In this document: positions 1 to 9,556 of the stretch, in pieces | Layout: the number at the start of each line of letters is the position of its first letter | Numbering within the stretch: the stretch's first letter is position 1 | Source: Pleurobrachia bachei | Lineage: Eukaryota > Ctenophora > Tentaculata > Cydippida > Pleurobrachiidae | Length of the DNA: 29,761 nt | Direction: 5' to 3' | Assembly (NCBI GenBank): GCA_000695325.1 | Contig: AVPN01000006.1 | Coordinates: forward strand, 186,333-216,093 | Made by a program: the position numbers and the translations under genes | Notes under the pieces: generated by a model | Database searches by the model: none | Told to the model about the DNA's origin: nothing | What the model saw: the letters and a program-made list of their open reading frames with translations, nothing else

Positions 1-47
<47 letters not shown>
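1..47. repeat. (AG)n microsatellite
   Basis: A perfect AG dinucleotide run starts at the window edge, so its full length is unknown. GA-rich low-complexity sequence recurs at 236-270 and 4024-4104. Confidence 0.97.
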
Positions 48-51
<4 letters not shown>

Positions 52-949
52 AATCTGACGCGTCAGATATAAAATTGTTCCCCGCATGTTTCCACCTGGT
101 AATCTATGAAGAAGATTCCCAAGCAACACAAGGATGTAATATCGCCTGCCGTTTCCCACTCGAATGGGGAAGTTAACCAGACAAGCAGTATAAACAGGCT
201 CTCTCTTAGTAAGAGACAAAAACCCACAAAAAAGTTGAGAGAGAGATAGAGAGAGACAGAGAGAAAGGGTAAAGAGAAATATTGGGGTAATGGGGTAATG
301 CTATGTGAAGAGTAATAAAACAAGAGTTTCGATTTTTTGAAGCATTTAACTACAATTTTGGTAAAAATAATAACTTAATCAATAACTTACAGTGGTCAAT
401 GCGCCTCTGCAGAGGACTAACATACTTTCAGGGAGTTGGAATAATTTTTGAAGAGTTATCAGTCGCGATACGAATGTTTATTTTTTAGAGAGTTTAAACG
501 GATAAATTATAAAATTTTGGTGTCCCCGAAAGTAGGTTAATTATACGATAATAAGTTAAAGAAAAGCTAAAAAATCTATAGATCGGGCTTGCTATATAAA
601 ATCTAAAAGATAACCCCCAGTTGATATATAAATGTGATATTAAGAGAAGTCTCGTGTGTGATAAAAAGGGTCCAAGACACAACAAAAGTCAACAATAAAT
701 ATCGTACTTATCTCTGTTTGCTCTCTCTCTCAGTCAGCAAAATGACGGAGGACTGAGGGACACACCATATATGGGCATATAGTCCGAACTTTCTTCAGAC
801 TTCTCGGTTAGATATATATTTAGGGTCAGGTAAAAAACTCGTCCCTATAAGATGTTTAGAAGATGGTTCCCTAACGAAAGACTAACTCACACTATGTGGC
901 AACAATAGACCGCTCCTAAAACAGTTATAAAACAACATGCAATATACAG

Positions 950-1058
950 CAGGAACCGACCGACACAAGTAAACAACCAACCAGACGTCGTTATTTAGGT
1001 CACGTGACACCAATAGTCGGTTAATCCCTGGTCATAATCCTGATTCAGTCGGTTCCTA
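950..1058. mobile_element. hAT-like MITE, near full length
   Basis: The left end reads CAGGAACCGACCGA and the right end TCGGTTCCTA. Inside is the family core TTAGGTCACGTGAC. It matches the complete copy at 17231-17339 in length and layout. The last base of the right terminal repeat differs and no clear target-site duplication remains. Confidence 0.75.
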
Positions 1059-1071
1059 CCCTTTTTCCACT

Positions 1072-1165
1072 CTAGAATCTCGTGAAAGGAAATCTGGAAA
1101 AATGAAGATTCCCGGAATCTGGAAAAGTGAAGATTCTCGGAATTTGTAAAGTTGAGATTCTAGAG
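1072..1165. repeat. Short tandem repeat, about 30-bp unit, three copies
   Basis: The motif GGAATCTGGAAAA-TGAAGATTC recurs with small changes (GGAAATCTGG, GGAATCTGG, GGAATTTG). No coding role is seen. Confidence 0.7.
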
Positions 1166-1399
1166 TGTAAATACACATACCTACCTACTCTCCGCTGTCA
1201 TATTGAACAGCGAAACTCCCAACTAATAACCTAGATAATCAAATTGTTCTAACCGAACAATACAAGATCCGTTCCAATCATAATGGAGTCAGACCCTTAC
1301 TAATTAAAGTACAAGTCGTCATAGTACTTCAAGAGGCCAAATGAGATCAATTCGATCTCGAGGTGTGAGGTGCGTGCAACATAATATCAGGGATTTCCT

Positions 1400-4035
1400 T
1401 CAGTCACAGTGAGCATAAAAACGAAAGCTAAGACGAACAGTAGGGTGTTGAGTTGGTTGCACCACCATCACCTCATGTACCTCCTTGGAAACCTCGATTT
1501 CATGAAGTTTCCTGTTTCTCTCTTGGTAGTTTGTAGAGAGAACTTTAATCCACATGTTCACAACCCCATCCAAATCCACATCCATCACCTAGATGCTAGT
1601 GTATCTAGAAGCAAATCATGCGGATCTATAGGTAGGGCGATTATTGTTCATATGGATGTTATATCTTTGACACTAATGATCTGTGTCTCCCCTCTCAGAA
1701 ACTAAACTTGTCTCTATACGCCTGATTGGGGAGAGAAGAGGTTGTTAGAGAAAGGGAGACATAAAATAGCAATTTAAACACCCCCAATTGCACTCCAGCC
1801 TTAGAGTTGTCTGACATAAAATACCCCACTCCTGCCAAACGTAACAAGTGATCCCCCCAACACCCACCTGTCTATAAGCACTAGCCATCCGTTGTACATG
1901 AGTCTGTTTATGGGTACTCAGAGCTGACGCTGTCATGAACGTCCTTTGGCACATGTCACAGGGGTAGGGTTTCCTCTCAAGGTGGATATGCTCGTGGATA
2001 GAGAGGGAGGACAGCATAGTGAAACTCTTCCCGCAGATATTACATTGGAAGGGACGCTCATCTTGCTGGAAATAGAGGGGCCGTTAGATTCTTTCTCAAA
2101 TCGCGTCGGGAAGTGCGTTCAGAAATCAGAACAAATGTCAAGCAATTAAAGGATTTATTACCTTGTGCACCAGCTCGTGTATTCTCAAATGCCCCAAATG
2201 TACAAACTCCCGTTTACATATTTTGCATTCATAGGGTCGCTGCTTCAAATGTGTCCTCTTGTGTCTCCTCAGACTCTCAACCCAGGTAAACCTTTTATCA
2301 CACAAATCACACGCATGAGGTTTCTCGCCCGTATGGATATACTGATGCCGTCTCAGGTTGCCCAGGTCTTTAAATCCAAACCCACAACTGTTACAAATGT
2401 AGGGTTTTTCACCCGTGTGTACTCGTTCGTGAACTTTAAGGTTTTGTTTCTGTGTGAAGCCTTTTCCACAACTGTTACACTTGTAGGGCCGTTCTCCTGA
2501 AGAAGATACGTGGTAATAAGTATCGTTAATTACAACAGTAATTAGCTAATTAGCAGTAATTAATTAAATAATTAGCAGTGATTAACAATTAATTACCTGT
2601 GTGAATGTAGTTATGGACTTTAAGATGGGAGATATGGGGGAAGACCCTACTGCATATCTTGCACTGGTAAAACTTCTTTTTACTGGCGTCAGTCCCATAG
2701 GGAGGCACGATAGAGTTGGTTTTATCAATGTGCTTACAGTAACACTTCTCGTGAACAACGTAATACCAGTAAGTCTTGAAACCCTTACCGCATACCTGAA
2801 AAACAGGACGGAGCTGAGAGAGGAGGGTAGTAGGCAGAGTTCTAGAGGATAATAAGAGACGGAGCTGTGAGGGGTAGTAGGCACTAGGCAGGGTTCTGGG
2901 TAGTAAGAGACATGTAGAGGGAGTTTATAATTAAAGTCACGACAGTCAAAATATTGACCGCCCTGAGGCGATAATTTAAACCCCGTGTGAATTTAAACAG
3001 TATTACTGCCTAGGTCGGGGTAATTTGAAACTATGAGATTCTATCGCCGCAACAAAGATTGAGAGAAATATAAGTACATTTGAATGCCACAGGGGGTGGG
3101 GCGAGGGGTCTAAAACGTTATCATCGAGGGTTGGTCCGACTCGAAAAGTACATGAAGCTTGGTTATGTTCGAACGCTCCCCTTATATAATAGTCTAGCCA
3201 GGCAACTAAACATGAAACTATACAATCGCAACTCTGAACAGTACCTTGCATTTAAATGGTTTTTCCTCGCCAGTATGTGACATCTTGTGAACAGCCAGGG
3301 TTTGCTTGTGGTCGAATGTCTTCCCGCATTTGTCACATCTGTACACATTCCTACCGTGTACTGTCTGTTTGTGCTCCTGAGGTGACGAGGGAGGGTCTGG
3401 GGTCAGGAATGAGGGGAGGGGGTAGGAAGAGCACAAGACTGGAGAGTAACAAATAAAGCGGAAAGACTAGCAATCAGGCGGTTATTACAGAAGATGTGAA
3501 TGTCAGAGGTTACTGGTTAGTTACTAAGAAAACAGTATTTTGAGAAGAAACAGCTGCATTCAAGGAAACAGAGAAAATATCCAGAAATCAAGACTTCTTA
3601 GGAGAAAGTATACAAGACTCACAGCATTAGTGTAACATCACAGATCATGTCTGATGTGTCAAAGAAGTGTACAGACTAGTCCAATATAATACAGTATCAT
3701 ACTGCAGTGTCTAGTCATGTTATATTACCTGTAGGGCCTCGATGGTGTTAAACACAGCACTACACTGAATGCACTTGATCTCAGAACTGTTACACCGTGT
3801 ACTTTGATGTCTCGCCAATCTGGTGTGCAAATAACACGTAGTGAGAAGTGTAATATATGATCAGGGTGCCCCATTTCGAGAGTGGGGCACTGCCACGGGC
3901 GTAAGCGGTAAGACTCGAAATGGGACACCTTGTATAACACCGATCTGTAGTCATTATGTGACAAGGATTTACTCTCTTGTCACACTGTACATTCTCACTA
4001 GTGTGTACTACACTTAGCGATCAGAAGAGAGATAG

Positions 4036-4096
<61 letters not shown>

Positions 4097-6805
4097 GAGA
4101 GACATTTACCGTTCTGCGTTCAGGAACTTCTTGTCACACAGAGGGCACTGTTTGTAGTCGCTATGATACTTCTCGTGTTCTTTAAAACTCAATTGAGTGT
4201 TGAAGATCCGATTGCAATCGCCACACTTGTACGCGAAAGTGCCGTGTTTCTCTTTCTCGTGTGCGTTCAACTCGTCAAAAGAGGCACAGTGCTCACCGCA
4301 GATCACACAGCTAACTCCCTGCAAATACAGAAGGGATCAAATATTGTATATGGTTGGGATGAGGATGGCCATAGAGTAAAAATATTATAAATATCTGATC
4401 TGCCAGCTCGTTCCACAGAAAGATATATGCCAGGAATAATGTTTGTATAGACAGAGAAATACTCTCATTGGTATCAGGTACATTGTGTGTTGCAGCATGT
4501 CTACTCACATTGGTGTCAGGTACATTGTGTGTTGCAGCATGCTGTTCCATATCCTGATACCCCTCGAATGTCATTTCACACACTTCACAAGTCAACTCTC
4601 CCTCCAAATCTTGGGGCTCCTCTTTTATCTCAATCGCTGGCTGCTCTACCTCTTCTTCTTCCTGTTGTTCAGGAGCGTCAGGTCTGACTGGATCTAGTAG
4701 TTCTTGGTCTCCAGGGGAGGATGGGGGCGAGGGAGGGGCCAGGCTAGCTGTGTTCTTTCCCTTGCCGTACCTTCCGCGAACCTTGGTGGCCAAGTTAGGA
4801 CGGAGCCGCTTCTTTAGCAGAGAATCTGGAGAGAAAGAAAGATTTTTATTATGTTATTGGTGGCCGAGAGAGAGATATGGGGTGTTATTGGCGAGAGGGA
4901 TATATAATGGGGTATTGGGGTATGATTGGCGGGAATTAACGTAGAGTATCAGGAGGGGTCCTAAATTAGTTATAATAGAGGGTCAGAGAGTCCACTTACT
5001 GGGTTTAATCTTCGCAACAGGTGCCTTGACCGTGCTCTCAAACTCAAAGCTGGGATCATTGACTGAGGCATCCGGTTCAACTTTAATGGAGATCTTCTTT
5101 TTACGTAGTCAGAACCGCCCCAAGTCCAACCCTCACCAACACAGCAATTTAGGTCCACCCCTGGGAAAATAATAATTGAGGGGTTAATTAACATCCGAAA
5201 TGGAGGGGGTGATAGATAGGGTTAGTTGACAGGGGTGTTGGTAATATAAGTTGAGCCCCTCCCTTAATTAGCTTATTGTTCACACTGTACAACAGGTGGT
5301 GAAGTAAAGAGACATCGTACTGTAGATGGAACTCTTATGTGGTCTGCAGTCCATATTTGGGCATATTAGTTCCCATATATGGGCAAACACCTCACCGGTC
5401 AGCGTTCACAGTACAGTGCTAAGAGTGAGACACTCATTCTCTCAACACACACATAGGGTCATGTCTACAGGTGATGAATGGTACTATGTACATATCATGT
5501 ATATGTTGGACAATACTGCAGGGATATAAAGGGAGAACAAAGAAGGGAAAAAATTCACTAATATTTGATATATTTCTTTCTGATAATTAACTAATTATTT
5601 ACCTATCAATGTTAGTACACGTACTGCTGCTACTCGACTGTCTAGTTCGTGTGTTTTTCATCTGATCAGCCTGCATTGCACGAATCTCGTCCCATACGCT
5701 GTCCTTGTTGTCTTCAGGCTCACCACCGCCATATGAATCTTCTATTGCAACTGTAGGGGAGTAAGGAGGGTTATTGCAAATAGAGGGAGGTATTGGGGTT
5801 ATAAACTTGTAACGATGAGGAGTGGCAGGATAATCATCCCCCGATTAAGCGGACACCCCGATTTAGTGGACAAAATCCTTTCCCCGAGGATGCCAGTCGG
5901 GACAAGACTGAATCATATTTTCTCTCTTACCCATTGAGAGAGAAGCGCTCATCAGAGTGCTTGTATCCTCATCCCCAGATATAGACAGGTTATCGTCCTC
6001 TGTAGAGTTGTACACACACATGGTTTGATGCATAGCGAGCTCTTCAGCTGTCTCGAACTTGTACTCGCACCTCACACATCTGCAGGAAAGGCGGAGTGGT
6101 TTGTTCACTTATTATACTCATTCGTAATAATGATTAGTTACGGAACGGTATGGCTATGTCCCTAGAGTTCTACTGTTTATATTAGATCATGGTGTACCTA
6201 CAGTTCACCATCTTTCTCACCTGTGATGGACTTTCTCCAAATGAGAAACAAGTCTGTTCCGATCAGTAAAATCTTGTCCACAGCAAGGACACGATATCGC
6301 CATGACATACTCCCCCTGCATCTCTTCACTATCACTCTCAGTCTCATAACTAAACCCAGATCCCAACGTCACGTCACTTCCCGTTCCACTTTGGTTCTCT
6401 TCAATCTTTGCAAGCTTGGAAAACGCCTCCCGCCACGCATCTAGAGAGATGGGGAATGGTGTAGAGACATGGGGGCATGTATAGTAGAGACGGGCATTTT
6501 CTTCTAAGATAGACGGGCATGTTTCTTCTAAGATATGGACTAACCATTCATGGCTTCTTCTTTACCTCCCGCGAAGCTGCTCGGTGAACATGCCGGGTTG
6601 TTGGTCAACGAGGGGAAATCCTGCGGATACGTGAGATGTGAGAAAGATAGCGTTTAGGCATGTTCGCATAATGTATGGCCTAGTTAGCCAAGTTTGGAAA
6701 AAATACTTTGCGAGTACCAACCTCGCAGTTAAAATCAGCTAATATGCTGCCTTCATCAAAATCTGGATTTAAAATCCAGTCACTACTGGACATCAACGCG
6801 TCCAT
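1400..6805 (-). CDS. C2H2 zinc-finger protein with about 16 fingers
   Basis: Multi-exon minus-strand gene, predicted nuclear DNA-binding regulator. Exons, 5' to 3': 6805-6722, 6620-6545, 6440-6221, 6079-5931, 5750-5603, about 5096-5000, 4825-4509, 4318-4110, 3819-3729, 3376-3245, 2795-2597, 2496-2162, 2065-1868 and 1588-1400. Phases agree at every junction except into the 5096-5000 exon. The start MDALMSSSDW is the only good Met before finger 1. The order is an acidic N-terminus, two isolated fingers (CPCCGQDF, CVRCEYKF), a Pro/Glu-rich linker with the SUMO-type site IKEEP, then about 14 fingers. Several are joined by TGEKP-type linkers (HTGEKPY, HTGEKPH). One finger, CPLCDKKF, is C2HC and is rebuilt across an intron. 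The protein is about 815 aa. The last exon is supported only by phase and a stop. No ortholog name is assigned. Confidence 0.9.
3865..3929. other. Foldback with two competing hairpins
   Basis: A 16-bp arm at 3865-3880 pairs 15 of 16 with 3914-3929. Part of the left arm, GTGCCCCA at 3866-3873, also pairs perfectly with TGGGGCAC at 3883-3890. The two stems exclude each other. It lies in a zinc-finger gene intron, just 5' of the exon at 3819-3729. Confidence 0.7.
4024..4104. repeat. (GATA)n/(GA)n compound microsatellite
   Basis: Six GATA-type units run into a GA tract. It lies within 15 bp of the donor of the zinc-finger exon 4318-4110, just inside the intron. Confidence 0.95.
4461..4544 (-). 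repeat. 42-bp tandem duplication of an exon end and donor
   Basis: Two 42-bp units (4503-4544 and 4461-4502) each encode HAATHNVPDTN on the minus strand. The first unit ends in AAT|GTGAGT, a good donor. In the second the same site reads AATGAGAGT and has lost the GT. The unit length keeps the frame open through both copies. Confidence 0.85.
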
Positions 6806-7216
6806 GTGTCTGGCTAAGTTTTGGGAAAATAGGTCAATTAGACAGCTGGCAAGTTTTTAGGACCATAAATGATACACCTTCTTTACGGTGTGATAGATAG
6901 CTCCACCTGTGACCACCATGATACAGTACATGACCACGAGAACCTCGAGAACGAGGTGGTAGACGCGAAGAGGCAGACCGCGGTCAAAAATTTAAAACTG
7001 CTGGAGCTTCGGGCAAAATTTTCTTCTCTCGACGGAGCAATGGATGAAAAAGACAAGAATTCATGAAAAATAAAACGATGCAATAAACGTAACGCGCGAA
7101 TAAGTAAAATGTTCCGTAGCTTTTAGAGCCGCGCAAAGCTTGTGGCTGAGTCGCGTGCGCGTCGAATAATTTGATCACTTTTTTCACTCTCGTTTTAAAT
7201 TTTTTATCACTTTTAA

Positions 7217-7480
7217 AGTAAAGTCGAATTTTTTGAAGTTGTCACCCCCCTGGGTGGCGAGCGAGTTTTTATTTGCGCGTCGGAATCTTGTTTTGGCTCT
7301 CACGCCTTTGTTTCTTGGCCAATTTGGCCAAACCAAAGTTTTACGGACTCCCAAAATTATGCTCTTTCCGGTGATATCCGGTTTTTTGCCGAGAAGGGAG
7401 AGCAAGTGGGGGCTGTCACGCGCAAATACGACGCCGCGCGACAAAAGGGGGGTGACAACTTCAAAAAATCTGACTTTACT
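7217..7480. mobile_element. MITE-like element with 34-bp terminal inverted repeats
   Basis: The left end 7217-7250 and right end 7447-7480 are near-perfect inverted repeats (AGTAAAGTC...TTGAAGTTGTCACCCC), with about two mismatches. The interior has no coherent coding sequence. The element begins exactly where duplication block A stops matching block B. No clear target-site duplication is visible. Confidence 0.8.
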
Positions 7481-7611
7481 CCACTTTGGCATACGCTGCA
7501 GGCCCTTCAAGATGCGGGGTGGCGCGCATGAGGGGATTGCAGCGCATTCCAACATAACGGGCATTTTCTTCTAAGATAGACGGGCATGTTTCTTCTAAGA
7601 TATGGACTAAC

Positions 7612-7889
7612 CATTCATGGCTTCTTCTTTACCTCCCGCTAAGCTGCTCGGTGAACATGCCGGGTTGTTCGCCAACGAGGGGAAATCCTGGGGATACGTG
7701 AGATGTCAGGAAGATTGTGTCTAGGACCTAGGTATAGAAATTGATTTCAACGTATGGTCCAGTTACCCCGGTTTTTCGGAACAATAATACTGTGTGAGCA
7801 CCAACCTCGCAGTTAAAATCAGCTAATATGCTGCCTTCATCAAAATCTGGATTTAAAATCCAGTCACTACTGGACATCAACGCGTCCAT
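7612..7889 (-). CDS. Duplicate first two exons of the zinc-finger gene
   Basis: Exon 1b (7889-7806) encodes the same 28 residues as exon 1a. Exon 2b (7687-7612) is 76 bp like exon 2a and differs by Thr to Ala and Phe to Leu. Both keep acceptor, donor and phase, so 2b could splice directly to exon 3 at 6440 and skip the A block. They may be alternative first exons under a second promoter, or a recent duplication without function. There is no duplicate of exon 3. Block B is the copy next to REXO4. Confidence 0.75.
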
Positions 7890-8425
7890 GTGTCTGGCTA
7901 AGTTTTGGGAAAATAGGTCAATTAGACAGCTGGCAAGTTTTTAGGACCATAAATGATACACCTTCTTTACGGTGTGATAAATAGCTCCACCTGTGACCAC
8001 CATGATACAGTACATGACCACGAGAACCTCGAGAACGAGGTGGTAGACGCGGAGAGGCAGACCGCGGTCAAAAATTTAAAACTGCTGGAGCTTCGGGCAA
8101 AATTTTCGTCTCTCGACGGAGCAAAGGATGAAAAAGACAAGAATTCATGAAAAATAAAACGATGCAATAAACGTAACGCGCGAATAAGTAAAATGTTCCG
8201 TAGCTTTTAGAGCCGCGCAAAGCTTGTGGCTGAGTCGCGTCCGCGTCCAATAATTTGATCACTTTTTTCACTCGTTTTAAATTTTTTATCACTTTTAAAA
8301 GCTTTTGAGTTATTTTTGCTCCTTTAGAGACATTAAGAAGACTTAACACTTAGCAGTTTAGTCTGCCCACATGGTTTAGCCACTTTTTGATGACATTTCT
8401 TCCGTTTTGTAGTTCTCCTTCAAAG
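7890..8425. promoter_or_regulatory. Divergent promoter region, zinc-finger gene / REXO4
   Basis: The 536 bp between the exon 1b start codon (minus) and the REXO4 start codon (plus) should hold both promoters. No core motif is firm. The part up to 8298 is shared with the region upstream of exon 1a. An AG acceptor just before the exon 1 Met (CCCAAAACTTAG) suggests a spliced 5' UTR. Confidence 0.4.
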
Positions 8426-9220
8426 ATGGCACGGCACAAGAAAAAAACTCCAGGCGCTTCAAACTGGGAGAAGCTACGGAAAACCATTGCCAAACCAACG
8501 AAACACAAAACAAAATCTATAAAAGATCCAATACAATCTCTATCACCTTCCAGTCCATCAGAAGAAGTCACCGCAGAACAGACAAAACAAACAGACAGGA
8601 AAAGTAGACCCTTGATATTTTCGAACCCAACCACATTATCGACAGACATCACCCATCGGCTAGCAATGGATTGCGAAATGGTTGGAGTGGGAAAGGAAGG
8701 AAAGGAGAGTGAGTTAGCGAAAGTTTCAATAGTGAATGTTTACGGTGATGTAGTTTACAACAAGTACGTCATACCCAGGTCACATGTCACGGATTATCGA
8801 GCTCATATCACCGGTCTAACTGGTAAGATTCTCAAAGAACAGGGAGTTCGTTTTAAAGTAGCTCAAGCTGAGGTTGCGGAAATGATTAAGGACAGAATCG
8901 TTATAGGTCATGGTCTTTCGAATGATTTTGCAGTGTTAGAGTTTTCCCACCCGAAACATTCGATCCGTGATACATCAAGTTTCAAACCTTTTAAAGAGAT
9001 CTCTAGAGGCAACACACCCTCCCTCAAGAACCTCGTGAAACATTTCCTCGGCTCTGAAGTCCAGACGGGTGTACATGACTCTGTCGAGGACGCCAGGAGT
9101 GCCTTGTTGCTTTACCGGAAACACCGGGCTGCCTGGGAGAGAAGCATGAAGCAAAAGAAGAAGAGGGCTAAAATGGAGGAGGGTGAGGGGGAAGAAGACG
9201 AGGATGGTTTGGAGGATTGA
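8426..9220 (+). CDS. REXO4: RNA exonuclease 4 (REXO4/Rex4 family)
   Basis: Intronless ORF of 264 aa. It is a DEDDh 3'-5' exonuclease of the REX4 family, which acts in the nucleus/nucleolus in ribosomal RNA maturation. Catalytic residues are visible: Asp82 and Glu84 in MDCEMVGVG, Asp167 in GHGLSNDFAVL, and His217 and Asp222 in HDSVEDARSALLLY. The N-terminus is Lys-rich (ARHKKK), as expected for nucleolar targeting, and much shorter than in the 422-aa human protein. The C-terminus ends in a basic stretch then an acidic tail. The Met at 8426 is preferred to the in-frame Met at 8387, because it opens the basic segment and the extra 13 residues look like leader sequence. The lack of introns contrasts with its neighbours. 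Confidence 0.94.
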   Translation: MARHKKKTPGASNWEKLRKTIAKPTKHKTKSIKDPIQSLSPSSPSEEVTAEQTKQTDRKSRPLIFSNPTTLSTDITHRLAMDCEMVGVGKEGKESELAKVSIVNVYGDVVYNKYVIPRSHVTDYRAHITGLTGKILKEQGVRFKVAQAEVAEMIKDRIVIGHGLSNDFAVLEFSHPKHSIRDTSSFKPFKEISRGNTPSLKNLVKHFLGSEVQTGVHDSVEDARSALLLYRKHRAAWERSMKQKKKRAKMEEGEGEEDEDGLED

Positions 9221-9556
9221 GTTGAGAGAGAGCATGTGAGCACAGGGAAGTTTCAAAAAAGTGTCGAGAGAGAGAAAGAGAAAGAGTTTAATCAAGAATC
9301 AGAATCACGTGGAGTGGGTGTTTTAATTTATTACTGAGTCAGTAATACTGACTGGTTTTAATTTATTATTGACTGGTTTTTATTCTCCAAACTTGCTGTA
9401 TACCTGTAGGCTGTATTTCTCCACAGCTCTTTCTTTGTACCAGTTCATGCTGGACTTTGTAACTAACTGTTATATTATCCCCCACTACCTTTTATAATAA
9501 TCCCCCCAATAACGTTGCGTCCTGTCCTAACCAGGATGTAACCAGGAACTTGTATT
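9221..9556. other. Intergenic region, REXO4 to EXOC2
   Basis: Presumed REXO4 3' UTR and EXOC2 promoter. It contains GAGAGA-rich sequence and a short direct repeat (TTTATT-ACTGACTGG) at 9327-9380. No extra gene is seen. Confidence 0.5.

Larger units (their letters stand above)
48..1399. other. Non-coding stretch downstream of the zinc-finger gene
   Basis: No convincing exon is visible. Open frames here are short, AT-rich and lack splice context. The stretch contains a MITE at 950-1058 and a short tandem repeat at 1072-1165, described separately. It lies 3' of the minus-strand zinc-finger gene, so part may be its 3' UTR. Confidence 0.6.
6491..8298. repeat. Direct duplication of the zinc-finger 5' region
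   Basis: Block A (6491-7216) and block B (7558-8298) are direct copies carrying exon 2, intron 1, exon 1 and about 410 bp upstream. Exons and upstream parts are nearly identical. The intron between exons 1 and 2 (6623-6721 versus 7688-7805) is strongly diverged. The two blocks are separated by an inverted-repeat element and about 77 bp of other sequence. Confidence 0.92.

Noticed and set aside
7233-7574. Overlapping frames of 113 and 126 aa
   Set aside because: They lie across the inverted-repeat element and its flank and show no domain or splice context.
6869-8150. A 65-aa plus-strand frame kept open in both duplicated blocks (6869-7066, 7953-8150)
   Set aside because: Three of the four base differences change the amino acid, so there is no sign of protein constraint; it lies in the likely 5' UTR or promoter.
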